From assembly GCA_022424925.1 (NCBI GenBank), contig JAKMGM010000084.1:1-18969 (forward strand): a DNA stretch of 18,969 bases, given 5' to 3'. The position numbers and the translations under genes are program-made. The DNA is from Candidatus Poseidoniaceae archaeon (lineage in GTDB: Archaea > Thermoplasmatota > Poseidoniia > Poseidoniales > Poseidoniaceae). The notes under the pieces are model-generated. The model had not been told where the DNA came from, did not search any database, and worked only from the letters and a program-made list of their open reading frames with translations. Below are positions 1 through 7,172 of the stretch, piece after piece; the first letter of the stretch is position 1; each line of letters begins with the position of its first letter.

Positions 1-74
1 GTGGGCTCGGAGAGAATTGAACTCTCGATCTTCGCCATGTCAAGGCGACGTCATAACCCCTAGACCACGAGCCC
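1..74 (-). tRNA. tRNA-Val (anticodon GAC)
   Basis: Read on the minus strand this folds as a cloverleaf. A 7-bp acceptor stem pairs GGGCUCG (74-68) with CGAGCCC (9-3). There is a D arm, a 5-bp anticodon stem UCGCC/GGCGA around the loop UUGACAU (anticodon GAC, reading GUC and GUU valine codons), a 5-nt variable region, and a T stem GAGAG/CUCUC with loop UUCAAUU. The discriminator base is A at position 2. Position 1 reads C, so the gene may encode CCA or the C may be chance; the window edge hides this. No intron is seen in the anticodon loop. Confidence 0.95.
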
Positions 75-100
75 TAGGTAATCTGCCGACTGAACCGGTG

Positions 101-107
101 TATTAAA
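101..107 (-). promoter_or_regulatory. TATA-like box for the tRNA-Val gene
   Basis: On the minus strand the motif TTTAATA is centred about 30 nt upstream of the first nucleotide of tRNA-Val at 74. That is near the expected distance for an archaeal TBP site. It is a motif-and-spacing call only. Confidence 0.45.
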
Positions 108-131
108 TCACATCGGTTGTCACTGGATGCA

Positions 132-284
132 TCAACTTACGATCTTCGAAATCCTACCTGTACAGTTCGGTTGTGAACATGAACCAGCCATTCGCGTTCG
201 ACCGTTTTTCATTTTGATGAGCTGCCCATCTTTGATTGGGCCATAGGTCTTGCACTTCAAACAAAATCCTTCAGTAGTTGCCAT
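132..284 (-). CDS. Small zinc-ribbon protein, DUF5679-like (50 aa)
   Basis: This short gene reads ATG (284) to TGA (132-134). The product begins MATTEGFCLKCKTYGPIKDG and has two cysteine pairs: CLKC near residues 8-11 and C36/C41 (CSQPNC). Between them is a basic stretch with MKNGRTRMAG. The spacing and the MKNGR element match the archaeal/bacterial DUF5679 family of about 50 residues, predicted to bind one zinc ion. Function is unknown; such proteins may bind nucleic acid or act as structural accessories. It lies 57 nt upstream of tRNA-Val on the same strand. I recognise the family with good confidence but cannot assign a role. Confidence 0.8.
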   Translation of the reverse strand: MATTEGFCLKCKTYGPIKDGQLIKMKNGRTRMAGSCSQPNCTGRISKIVS

Positions 285-369
285 CTCAATCGTTCATAGC
301 ACGGGTGACTTTGACTTAGATTCTTCGATGCAATACTACTCTGAGCATAGGTATGACGTTTTTGCAACT

Positions 370-525
370 TTAGCGAATATACCCCCTCCTTTGCGTGGAA
401 ATGTACCAGAAATGTGTCGATGCATCGTCGGCTTGCATGTTGAAAAGCACTACTGCGTTACATTCCCCGCATTTGGCGCCAAGGTAAATCAATCCCCTTT
501 GAATCAAATGTCGTATAACATACAT
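370..525 (-). CDS. Possible small CxxC protein (51 aa), hypothetical
   Basis: A complete minus-strand frame runs from ATG (525) to TAA (370-372). It encodes 51 residues with one CGEC pair near residue 23 followed by a hydrophobic AVVLF stretch, as in half of a zinc ribbon. A TTG at 492, preceded by AAAGGGGA, is an alternative start. The gene would sit between the monooxygenase-like gene and the zinc-ribbon gene on the same strand. Only one cysteine pair is present, so it could be a remnant, could pair with a second subunit, or could be chance. The opposite strand also has an open frame here, which I judge less protein-like. Without this gene, 285-559 would be about 275 nt of non-coding DNA. 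Confidence 0.35.
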   Translation of the reverse strand: MYVIRHLIQRGLIYLGAKCGECNAVVLFNMQADDASTHFWYISTQRRGYIR

Positions 526-559
526 TATGCGACACTAAGCCCCACTCGAAAAGACGGAT

Positions 560-895
560 TTATTCCTTCTCTGACAAATTGAGTGAATCAAGCGATGCTT
601 CAAACATGCCAACAAGAGGGGGACCGGCAAAAACACCTTCGAGACCACCATCTTTGGTGTCGAGTGAATCCGCAATTTTTTGGGAAATACGTTTCCATGA
701 TTTTTTGTCTTCAAAGACAGAATGAACAATGAACAGACCTTGACCGTCAATGGATTGACCGATCCAAGCAGCAAGACACCCATCTTGGCGGCGTTTGAAT
801 TCTTGGCGTGCTTGCAGCATTCGCTTGAACCTCGCCTCCTTTCCCTTGGCACCTGAACAGACAACAGTCTCAACCAGCACGTTTTTGATTTCCAT
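560..895 (-). CDS. Antibiotic biosynthesis monooxygenase (ABM)-like dimeric alpha/beta-barrel protein
   Basis: The gene encodes 111 residues, starting at ATG 895. The pattern is a first strand (VLVETVVCSGAKGKEARF), a helix (MLQARQEFKRRQDG), a second strand (CLAAWIGQS), another strand (GLFIVHSVFEDKKSWKRI) and a C-terminal helix. This is the ferredoxin-like fold of ABM-domain proteins of about 100 residues, which usually dimerise. Known members include quinol monooxygenases and haem-degrading enzymes, but many are uncharacterised, so no substrate is claimed. A purine-rich GGAGGG lies just upstream of the start, and a TATA-like element lies about 26 nt upstream. The gene is monocistronic or leads the small genes downstream of it. 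Fold assignment is moderate; biochemical role unknown. Confidence 0.65.
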   Translation of the reverse strand: MEIKNVLVETVVCSGAKGKEARFKRMLQARQEFKRRQDGCLAAWIGQSIDGQGLFIVHSVFEDKKSWKRISQKIADSLDTKDGGLEGVFAGPPLVGMFEASLDSLNLSEKE

Positions 896-916
896 CCTTA
901 ACCCTCCACATTATCC

Positions 917-925
917 ATTATATTA
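917..925 (-). promoter_or_regulatory. TATA-like box upstream of the ABM-like gene
   Basis: The minus-strand sequence AATATAATG is centred about 26 nt upstream of the ATG at 895. It fits an archaeal core promoter, although the GGAGGG just before the start would then lie in or upstream of a very short leader. Confidence 0.35.
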
Positions 926-955
926 TTGCCTATTTGAAAAATACATATGTGAGAT

Positions 956-2230
956 TCAATGATTGATGAGTTCCCCTCGCAAGCACGTGGCTCTGATTGG
1001 AGATTCAGAAGGTTGCAAACACCAAGCCTCCCAATATGGACTATCGAGAACATTGAAATTAGCTACAGCGCCAACTTCGAGTCGTCCATGAGTTTGCCCG
1101 GTTGGATGAGGTGTAGTCTCAGACGGATTTCGAGTTGCACCGATTAACGCGTTCAAAGGGTGTACTCCGCATCGTTGAACCAGTAACGACCCAAGAAACG
1201 GCATGCTGTTCGTTTTGCAATTCGGGTTGAAGTCTGTAGCAATACTCCATGGTATCTCGTTTTCTGTAACTTGTTTGAAATCCGGCCACTGTGCCCCCAT
1301 TGCATAAGGTGTACCTGGAAGGAAGCCAGTGACGACACCCGCCTCTTTCATTCGATGGCGTGATTCCAAATTTGTATGGTGCGCATGGTCTGCTGTATCA
1401 GCCGATAATTCAGCTGCTAAATCACCACCGCCCCCATCCACGAACTCATCAATATGCATGCGGATTTCCAATCCACCTGTTTTCGAGGCACGCAACACTT
1501 CCTCCGTTTGCTCGATGTTGAACCATCCTGGTTCACAGAAGACATCGGCTGACCTTGCAATACCTTGTTGCAAGACACGAGGCAATTGCTCCGATAGGAT
1601 TTCTTCTACATACTGTTCTGCAGTCAATCCTTTTGGGATGTCATGCGCACCAAGCCACGTTAAATCAAGGGTCGGTAAATGCTTCATATCTTGCAATTGT
1701 GAACCAATCTCGAGCAAACGAAGTTCTGAATCCGTCGTCAGCCCGTATCCGGATTTTGCCTCCATGTGTGTTGTACCTGAACGCAAACAATTACGTATTC
1801 GTTCATACCCAAGTTGGAGTAAACGCTCGTTGGATGCTGCGGCAGTTGAACGAACAGTGTCTTGGATTCCTCCACCAAGTTCCGATATTTGTCTGTATGA
1901 TTTCCCTTCATGCCGCCATGATAATTCTCTTGAACGGTCACCAGTCCAAAGAAGATGAGTGTGTGCATCGACAAATCCGGGAATAACTGCCCTGTTCTCT
2001 AACGAAAGAACGCAGTCTTCGGACGTTGCGGTGTTTTTTTCAGTTGGCATTCCGTATTCTTCAACGAGCACATCACTCTCGTCAATCCGCTCGATCGTCC
2101 CGTTATGTACGACAAGTCCCATTCCCGGTGGATGAACATAGTGAGATGTGTCAACCGAAGCATCGCCAGCCAGAACACCACTGCCCGCAAGGTGTACCAT
2201 CGCACCGGCGTTGACAAATACTGTTCGCAT
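956..2230 (-). CDS. hutI: Imidazolonepropionase
   Basis: HutI hydrolyses 4-imidazolone-5-propionate to N-formimidoyl-L-glutamate, the third step of histidine degradation, in the cytoplasm. The 424-residue product has the amidohydrolase metal motif GFVDAHTHLLWTGDR (H90, H92), then SGYGL, a metal-site MHIDEF, a later HAHHTNLE and an active-site Asp in ATDFNPNC. All of these are typical of HutI. The frame is open for 44 more codons upstream, but that part lies antisense to tsaD. I choose ATG 2230 because MRTVFVNAGAMV fits the usual N-terminus. No other hut genes are in the window. It is divergent from tsaD with 58 nt between the two starts. Confidence 0.93.
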   Translation of the reverse strand: MRTVFVNAGAMVHLAGSGVLAGDASVDTSHYVHPPGMGLVVHNGTIERIDESDVLVEEYGMPTEKNTATSEDCVLSLENRAVIPGFVDAHTHLLWTGDRSRELSWRHEGKSYRQISELGGGIQDTVRSTAAASNERLLQLGYERIRNCLRSGTTHMEAKSGYGLTTDSELRLLEIGSQLQDMKHLPTLDLTWLGAHDIPKGLTAEQYVEEILSEQLPRVLQQGIARSADVFCEPGWFNIEQTEEVLRASKTGGLEIRMHIDEFVDGGGGDLAAELSADTADHAHHTNLESRHRMKEAGVVTGFLPGTPYAMGAQWPDFKQVTENEIPWSIATDFNPNCKTNSMPFLGSLLVQRCGVHPLNALIGATRNPSETTPHPTGQTHGRLEVGAVANFNVLDSPYWEAWCLQPSESPIRATCLRGELINH

Positions 2231-2288
2231 GATACCCTGCGTATGCTGAGGGTTGAAGAACAATGGCTCTGTGGGTGAACTGATTGCG

Positions 2289-3302
2289 ATGGCCGGATGG
2301 ACACTTGGGATAGAGTCAACAGCCCACACCCTTTCATTTGGATTAGTTGACCCATTGGGCAATCCACATCCCGCTTGTTCCGATACAGTGCGCCCCGACG
2401 AAGGCGGAATTCATCCCCGTGAAGCCGCCGATCATCACAAGGACATAGCGAACTCATTGTTGACAAATGTTCTCGAGAAATATGATGTTCATCCAGGCGA
2501 TATAGGAATCGTGGCGTATTCACAGGGACCCGGGCTCGGCCCTTGTCTGCGCGTCGGCGCAGCAATCGCAAGAGGAATATCGAGCCGATTGAACACTCCA
2601 CTTATTGGCGTGAACCACTGTGTTGCACATATCGAAATTGGCAGGCAGCAATGCGGTTGTGACGACCCTGTCCTGCTCTATGTTTCGGGTGGAAACACAC
2701 AAGTCATAGCCCACTTAGACGGTCGATATCGCGTCCTGGGTGAAACACTCGACATTGGAATTGGTAACATGCTTGACAAGTTTGCGCGGACTCAAGGAAT
2801 ACCTTTCCCCGGTGGGCCTGTTATTGAAAAACTCGCTAGTGAATGGCTTGAAAACAATCCGAATCCTTCCCTCGATGGACTTGAATTACCGTTTGCAGTC
2901 CGTGGAATGGACTTGGCGTTTTCAGGAGTCATGACTGCAGCACAACGTTTGCTGGACAACGGTGCACCGTTGGGTGCAGTTTGTTGGTCTCTCCAAGAAC
3001 ACGCTTTTTCCGCATGCGTCGAAATAGCCGAACGTGCCATGTCACACACCGGCAAAACTGAACTTTTGCTCGGGGGCGGAGTTGCCTGTAATTCTCGATT
3101 GCGCCAAATGTGTGAACTGATGACAGAGGAGCGGGACTCTACATCGCATGCGCCGCCACGAATGTATTGCATCGATAATGGCACGATGATTGCGTTGCTT
3201 GGTAAAATTGAATATCAAAACGGGCGAGTGACTTCATACGAGCAGAGCGCTGTAGATCAGTATCTGCGAACGGATCAAACACCAGTAACCTGGGCTGTAT
3301 GA
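2289..3302 (+). CDS. tsaD: tRNA N6-threonylcarbamoyladenosine synthesis protein Kae1/TsaD (KEOPS subunit)
   Basis: Kae1/TsaD transfers the threonylcarbamoyl group to A37 of tRNAs that read ANN codons, within the KEOPS complex. The 337-residue product starts MAGWTLGIESTAHTLSFGL, the family's ASKHA N-terminus. It carries the metal-binding HxxxH in VNHCVAHIEIG (H110, H114), the nucleotide motif YVSGGNTQV and the metal Asp in CIDNGTM (D295). TTG 2253 and GTG 2271 are in-frame alternatives, but ATG 2289 places the first strand at the usual distance. The protein ends soon after the TsaD domain, with no Bud32 kinase domain such as occurs in fused archaeal versions. The kinase must therefore be encoded elsewhere. 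Confidence 0.95.
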   Translation: MAGWTLGIESTAHTLSFGLVDPLGNPHPACSDTVRPDEGGIHPREAADHHKDIANSLLTNVLEKYDVHPGDIGIVAYSQGPGLGPCLRVGAAIARGISSRLNTPLIGVNHCVAHIEIGRQQCGCDDPVLLYVSGGNTQVIAHLDGRYRVLGETLDIGIGNMLDKFARTQGIPFPGGPVIEKLASEWLENNPNPSLDGLELPFAVRGMDLAFSGVMTAAQRLLDNGAPLGAVCWSLQEHAFSACVEIAERAMSHTGKTELLLGGGVACNSRLRQMCELMTEERDSTSHAPPRMYCIDNGTMIALLGKIEYQNGRVTSYEQSAVDQYLRTDQTPVTWAV

Positions 3303-3323
3303 CAATTGCTTCGACGCTAATTG

Positions 3324-3330
3324 TTTTTAA
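3324..3330 (+). promoter_or_regulatory. TATA-like element upstream of the Arg/Lys-rich gene
   Basis: The element TTTTTAA lies 22 nt after the tsaD stop. Its centre is about 33 nt upstream of an ATG at 3360 that opens only an 8-codon frame. It may be the core promoter of the next gene, whose true start is unclear. The short direct repeat GAGTCATCA (3332-3340 and 3362-3370) sits just downstream. Confidence 0.3.
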
Positions 3331-3444
3331 GGAGTCATCAACGACATGGTAACGGGGGAATGAGTCATCAGCGGCGAACGTAGGAAAAAAGATGAACCTT
3401 TCAACCCGTTTGCGCGTGATGCCAGTGCCCAACGCAACAAGCGA

Positions 3445-4248
3445 ATGAATGAACGTTCTCAGACCCAACGTCGTAACGCTCCAGCCGCTCGTCCAGCCCA
3501 GCACCCGCAACAAAACAAGCAAAACGCTCACGACGATTTAGCCAAGCGTCGAGAACAAGCTCTCAAAAGGTTGGGTGGTGCTGAAAACAAGTCGTCAGTT
3601 CGTGCCAAAGTCGATTCATCGAAACCAGAAGAGTCGCCAACCTTTACCAACTCGGTAGAAAAAAAGGCATCAGCGCCCGAAAAAATTTCGAAAGAAGAAC
3701 GTCTCGCAGAATTGCGTAGGAAATCTCAGGCTTCACGTGAAAACGCCAAAGCACAGCGAGTCGAAGCTCAGGAAATCAAGCCTGAGATACAACTTCAGAA
3801 TGCTCCAGCAGCCGTAGAATTTGTTTCAGCAGAGCCAGCCCCTGCACCCACTGAAGTGGCTCAAAATGCTACACCAACAACCACTCCTGGCGCCCGAAGC
3901 GATGTATTCAAGACCATCCAAACAGAGGTGGCAAAGCCTTCGACAGACCGCCGGCGAAGGAGACGACGCGGCGATAAGAAAGGTGGCGGCCGACAGAAAC
4001 AAGAGAAAAAACTCAACCGCCAGAAATACCTCGAGTACAAGTATGCAGCGAAGGATTTGTTGAATACAGATACTGTTGCTGAAGAACATCGCTCGAATGT
4101 TCTCGGCCAGATATGGGCAAAGGGTGAACGCATTGGAGTAACTGATTCTCTTGCATTCATTGAAAGCAAAGTCGACGAAGAGATTCTTCCGCGAGATATT
4201 GCGGACAAACTTAGAGACCTCGTCTCTCGAATGACAACACGAAGGTGA
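3445..4248 (+). CDS. Arg/Lys/Gln/Ala-rich protein of unknown function
   Basis: From the first ATG (3445) the product has 267 residues. The first two thirds are low complexity and highly charged, with many R, K, Q, A and E and proline-rich PAPAPTE segments, and are probably disordered. A basic run with seven consecutive arginines (near residues 169-175) and KKGGGRQKQEKK leads into a C-terminal domain of about 75 residues. That domain looks folded and helical (LNRQKYLEYKYAAKDLL, then VLGQIWAKGERIGVTDSLAF). This suggests a nucleic-acid-binding tail plus a small globular domain; I do not recognise the family. The frame stays open and protein-like for 28 codons upstream of this ATG but has no standard start codon there. 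The 3' end is 4 nt before the FKBP start, so the two are probably co-transcribed. Confidence 0.75.
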   Translation: MNERSQTQRRNAPAARPAQHPQQNKQNAHDDLAKRREQALKRLGGAENKSSVRAKVDSSKPEESPTFTNSVEKKASAPEKISKEERLAELRRKSQASRENAKAQRVEAQEIKPEIQLQNAPAAVEFVSAEPAPAPTEVAQNATPTTTPGARSDVFKTIQTEVAKPSTDRRRRRRRGDKKGGGRQKQEKKLNRQKYLEYKYAAKDLLNTDTVAEEHRSNVLGQIWAKGERIGVTDSLAFIESKVDEEILPRDIADKLRDLVSRMTTRR

Positions 4249-4252
4249 TACA

Positions 4253-4756
4253 GTGACCGAACTAGAAGTAAGTGAAAATATGGTAGCAAGCGTACATTAC
4301 AAGGGAACTCTGCCGGACAGCGGCGATGTTTTCGACAGCAGTGAAGGACGTGAACCACTCACATTTTTGGTCGGTCACAAGCAAATGATTCCTGGTTTTG
4401 AAGAAGAAATCATGGGTGCAAAGGTAGGCGACTCTCTTGAGTTCACGCTTAGTTCTGACCGCGCATACGGTGACAGAGATGAGCAAGCCGTTATGGAGAT
4501 TCCACGCTCACAGTTTGCTCAATTGGAAGAACAGGCTTCACTTGAAGTGGGAATGCAACTGGTTGCCCAAATGCCACACGGCCCCTCTCCATTCACAATT
4601 ACGACATTGACAGATGATGCTGTAACTGCTGACTTCAACCACACCTTAGCAGGTCAATCTCTTACATTCTCTGTTGATATTGTCGAATTAAGAAAAGCTA
4701 CCGATGATGAGTTGTCACACGGGCACGTGCACGGGCCCGGCGGGCACCAACATTGA
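4253..4756 (+). CDS. FKBP-type peptidyl-prolyl cis-trans isomerase, SlyD-like
   Basis: This cytoplasmic prolyl isomerase/chaperone has 167 residues and starts at GTG 4253, preceded by AGGTGA. FKBP signatures are VHYKGTLPDSGDVFDSS near residues 14-30, LTFLVGHKQMIPGFEEEIMG near 36-55 and an AYG motif at 71-73. The middle region (about 74-130) corresponds to the insert-in-flap chaperone domain of SlyD and archaeal FKBPs. The C-terminus ends in a short His/Gly-rich tail (SHGHVHGPGGHQH), which in SlyD binds nickel and other metals; metal binding here is inferred by analogy. The stop overlaps the TTG start of the mutase gene by 3 nt, so translation is likely coupled. Confidence 0.92.
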   Translation: MTELEVSENMVASVHYKGTLPDSGDVFDSSEGREPLTFLVGHKQMIPGFEEEIMGAKVGDSLEFTLSSDRAYGDRDEQAVMEIPRSQFAQLEEQASLEVGMQLVAQMPHGPSPFTITTLTDDAVTADFNHTLAGQSLTFSVDIVELRKATDDELSHGHVHGPGGHQH

Positions 4757-6396
4757 GTGGGAGTGTTGATGAAGTCCCTCCGCATGGAAGGTACATGGTC
4801 AGTCAACGTAGAGAGGACTGGAAAACACTCAGCGGTCTTGAATTGGACTTAGAAAGCACCCCAAGCACACTTGAACAGTTGTCGATACTTCCCGAAGACC
4901 TGGGCGGTGCCGGCAGACCACCATACACACGCGGAATACATTCGACCATGTATCGGTCTCGTTTGTGGACCATGCGGCAGTACGCGGGTTTTTCGAGTGC
5001 GAAAGCTACCAATGAACGTTTCAAACTTCTTCTTGAGCGTGGACAGAAAGGGCTCTCTGTAGCGTTTGACTTGCCAACCCAACTCGGGCTTGACGCGGAC
5101 GATGAAATGTCCCTTGGTGAAGTTGGTAAAGTTGGTGTGTCAATATCTGCGTTAGGAGATATGCGCGAGTTGCTTGAAGGCATACCACTCGATAAAGTGA
5201 GTACTTCAATGACAATCAATGCCCCAGCAATGGTTCTCCTTGCAATGTACATCGCAATTGGTGAAGAACAAGGTGTCGAGCCACACCAAGTTCTCGGTAC
5301 GATTCAAAATGATATTCTCAAAGAATACATAGCACGAGGCACCTATGTATTCCCGCCAGCTCAGAGTATGCGTCTTATCACAGACATTTTCGAGTACTGT
5401 TCTGAACACGTGCCGAAATGGAACACCATTTCGATTTCAGGATATCACATCAGGGAAGCAGGATCAACAGCAGTCCAAGAAGTCGCATTCACGCTGGCGA
5501 ATGCCCTCGCCTATGTAGAGGCTGCAATTAAAACTGGATTGGACATTGACAGTTTTGCTCCAAGGTTGTCCTTTTTCTTTAATTGCCATAACGATTTCTT
5601 CGAAGAGGCTGCAAAATTCCGTGCCGCTCGGACACTTTGGTATGAATTGATGTCGACGCGGTACGCGCCCTCGAACCCGAAATCTTCGATGCTGAGGTTC
5701 CACACGCAGGTTGCTGGAGTAAGCCTTACCGCTCAGCAACCTCTCAACAACATTGCTCGTGTGACGATACAAGCTCTTGCTGCAGTGTGTGGGGGAACAC
5801 AAAGCCTTCACACCAATTCATATGATGAAGCACTCGGTTTGCCCACAGAGAAATCAGCCACTGTTGCCTTACGCACACAGCAAATTATCGCTGAAGAAAG
5901 CGGTGCTGCTGATGTCGTTGACCCCTTAGGTGGATCCTACCATGTCGAAGCCTTAACAAAACGTATTCATGACCTTGCCCTCGAACAGATTGAGAAAATC
6001 GAGTCCCTGGGCGGAGCACTCAACGCCATTGAACAGGGTTGGCAGCAACGTGAAATACACAATGCTGCATACCAGCATCTGAACGATGTTGAGTCAGAAA
6101 ACCGTAAAATTGTCGGCGTGAACCATGGTTTAATGGATGAAGATTCCGTACCTGAGCCACTCAAACTTGACCCGACGGTTGGTGATGAACAGTGCCGGCG
6201 ACTGTCTGAATTGCGCTCAAACCGCAATGACGCTGCAGTCAGTACTTGCCTCCAAGACATCCGAAATGCCGCAGAGTCCGGTGAAAACCTGTTCCCCTAT
6301 GTGCTGAAAGCAGTGAAGAATGATTGCACACTCGGCGAAATCATTCAAGCCATGAAGGATATTTTCGGGACATGGATGGCTCCAAGTGGATTTTAG
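4753..6396 (+). CDS. Methylmalonyl-CoA mutase, catalytic (large) subunit
   Basis: This is the catalytic subunit of the adenosylcobalamin-dependent mutase that interconverts (R)-methylmalonyl-CoA and succinyl-CoA. Its 547 residues match the stand-alone catalytic subunit of archaeal enzymes, with no C-terminal B12-binding domain (DxHxxG is absent). Motifs include the CoA-binding PYTRGIHSTMYRSR (58-70), RQYAGF (75-80), AFDLPTQLGLD (104-114), SGYHIREAG (229-237, active-site Tyr-His) and DPLGGSYHVE. The Tyr in RQYAGF is what methylmalonyl-CoA mutases have, whereas isobutyryl-CoA mutases have Phe. I use TTG 4753, which overlaps the FKBP stop; ATG 4795 (MVSQRREDW) is a good alternative. The B12-binding small subunit and the MeaB/ArgK GTPase are not in the window. 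Confidence 0.94.
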   Translation: MSGSVDEVPPHGRYMVSQRREDWKTLSGLELDLESTPSTLEQLSILPEDLGGAGRPPYTRGIHSTMYRSRLWTMRQYAGFSSAKATNERFKLLLERGQKGLSVAFDLPTQLGLDADDEMSLGEVGKVGVSISALGDMRELLEGIPLDKVSTSMTINAPAMVLLAMYIAIGEEQGVEPHQVLGTIQNDILKEYIARGTYVFPPAQSMRLITDIFEYCSEHVPKWNTISISGYHIREAGSTAVQEVAFTLANALAYVEAAIKTGLDIDSFAPRLSFFFNCHNDFFEEAAKFRAARTLWYELMSTRYAPSNPKSSMLRFHTQVAGVSLTAQQPLNNIARVTIQALAAVCGGTQSLHTNSYDEALGLPTEKSATVALRTQQIIAEESGAADVVDPLGGSYHVEALTKRIHDLALEQIEKIESLGGALNAIEQGWQQREIHNAAYQHLNDVESENRKIVGVNHGLMDEDSVPEPLKLDPTVGDEQCRRLSELRSNRNDAAVSTCLQDIRNAAESGENLFPYVLKAVKNDCTLGEIIQAMKDIFGTWMAPSGF

Positions 6397-6404
6397 GTGA
6401 TGGT

Positions 6405-6836
6405 ATGGATTTCGGACCAATTCAAATCGACCACATTGGTATAGCGACTCACAGTTTGGAAACTGGTAGCACTTTTTGGAGGCTACTGGGTTTATCGGAA
6501 GGTGATGAAGATGAAACCGTACTCGACCAAGGAGTCACAACACGATTTTTTACAACGGATGTTTCGAAACCCACAGACCACCCACCAGAAGTCGAATTGC
6601 TCGAACCAACCGGTGAAGATACCCCAATCGGTGCATTTCTCAAAAAGCGTGGACCTGGAATTCAACAACTTTGCTTCCGTGTTGGAGACTTAGAAGGACT
6701 GATTGAACATCTCGTTCAACATGGAGTCCAGATGATTGATAGGCAACCACGAAAAGGCTCGGGTGGGAAGATGATAGCGTTCGTGCATCCTCGATCGACA
6801 GGCGGCGTGCTTGTTGAATTAACGCAATCATCATAA
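6405..6836 (+). CDS. mce: Methylmalonyl-CoA epimerase-like VOC protein
   Basis: The family interconverts the (S) and (R) forms of methylmalonyl-CoA, feeding the mutase encoded just upstream. The product has 143 residues in two beta-alpha-beta-beta-beta modules. IDHIGIATHSLE (8-19) supplies the first metal ligand (H10), VELLEPTGEDTPIG (63-76) follows, and the C-terminal GVLVELTQ supplies the acidic ligand. The segment that normally reads GLHH or GIHH is GIQQLCFRV (85-93), so both histidines are glutamines (Q87, Q88). Start ATG 6405 is preceded by AGGTGATGG and is 8 nt after the mutase stop; an upstream ATG at 6324 would overlap the mutase gene and is not needed. Position supports epimerase; the missing His leaves activity uncertain. 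Confidence 0.85.
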   Translation: MDFGPIQIDHIGIATHSLETGSTFWRLLGLSEGDEDETVLDQGVTTRFFTTDVSKPTDHPPEVELLEPTGEDTPIGAFLKKRGPGIQQLCFRVGDLEGLIEHLVQHGVQMIDRQPRKGSGGKMIAFVHPRSTGGVLVELTQSS

Positions 6837-6856
6837 TCGTCCATCAGTTCATTGGA

Positions 6857-7168
6857 ATGATGCGAACTTGCGTTGACAACCTTATCGCTCTACCCCACAT
6901 CGATGGACCACGCATCCGTAGTGAGGTTGATTTTTTGTCCAATCGACTGGAACAACTACGCCTAAGGCGACACATTTCGAACGACGCGTATCTCGATGCC
7001 GGAGCAATACAGGGTGCGTTTGCCATGATAGGAAACCTCGTTGAGATGGGCGTTCCGCAACGAGAGATTTTTTCACAACTCAAGCAGCAACTGCAGCGTG
7101 CGTGTAACCTTGAAGTCAAACACCCTGGATTGAATACGGCAATTGAAAGTGGTCGAATACGTGGGTGA
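6857..7168 (+). CDS. Hypothetical protein (103 aa), possibly helical
   Basis: I do not recognise this protein. It starts with MMRTCVDNLIALPHIDGPRI and looks largely alpha-helical: a charged helix (SEVDFLSNRLEQLRLRRH), then AGAIQGAFAMIGNLVEMG, then FSQLKQQLQRACNLEV. No membrane segment, metal motif or signal peptide is visible. It begins 20 nt after the epimerase stop and ends 4 nt before the ATG of the ABC ATPase, so it is likely part of that transcription unit. It may be an accessory or regulatory partner of the transporter, which is inference from position only. The alternative start is ATG 6860. Confidence 0.65.
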   Translation: MMRTCVDNLIALPHIDGPRIRSEVDFLSNRLEQLRLRRHISNDAYLDAGAIQGAFAMIGNLVEMGVPQREIFSQLKQQLQRACNLEVKHPGLNTAIESGRIRG

Positions 7169-7172
7169 TACT

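Noticed and set aside
250..582. Plus-strand 110-codon open frame
   Set aside because: It lies antisense to the zinc-ribbon start, the CxxC frame and the 3' end of the ABM-like gene, has no recognisable domain, and reads less like a protein than the opposite strand.
1329..1958. Long plus-strand frame of 209 codons
   Set aside because: It is fully antisense to the HutI coding region; composition is Ser/Pro/Cys-rich as expected for a shadow frame.
2231..2362. N-terminal extension of imidazolonepropionase by 44 codons
   Set aside because: The extension is antisense to the start of tsaD and does not resemble the HutI N-terminus; ATG 2230 gives the normal family start.
3332..3370. Direct repeat GAGTCATCA at 3332-3340 and 3362-3370 as a regulatory operator
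   Set aside because: Two 9-nt copies 30 nt apart are suggestive, but one copy may lie within coding sequence and chance cannot be excluded.
4719..4750. GC-rich, partly palindromic stretch as a terminator hairpin
   Set aside because: It encodes the His/Gly tail of the FKBP, no T run follows, and the mutase gene starts immediately, so termination here is unlikely.
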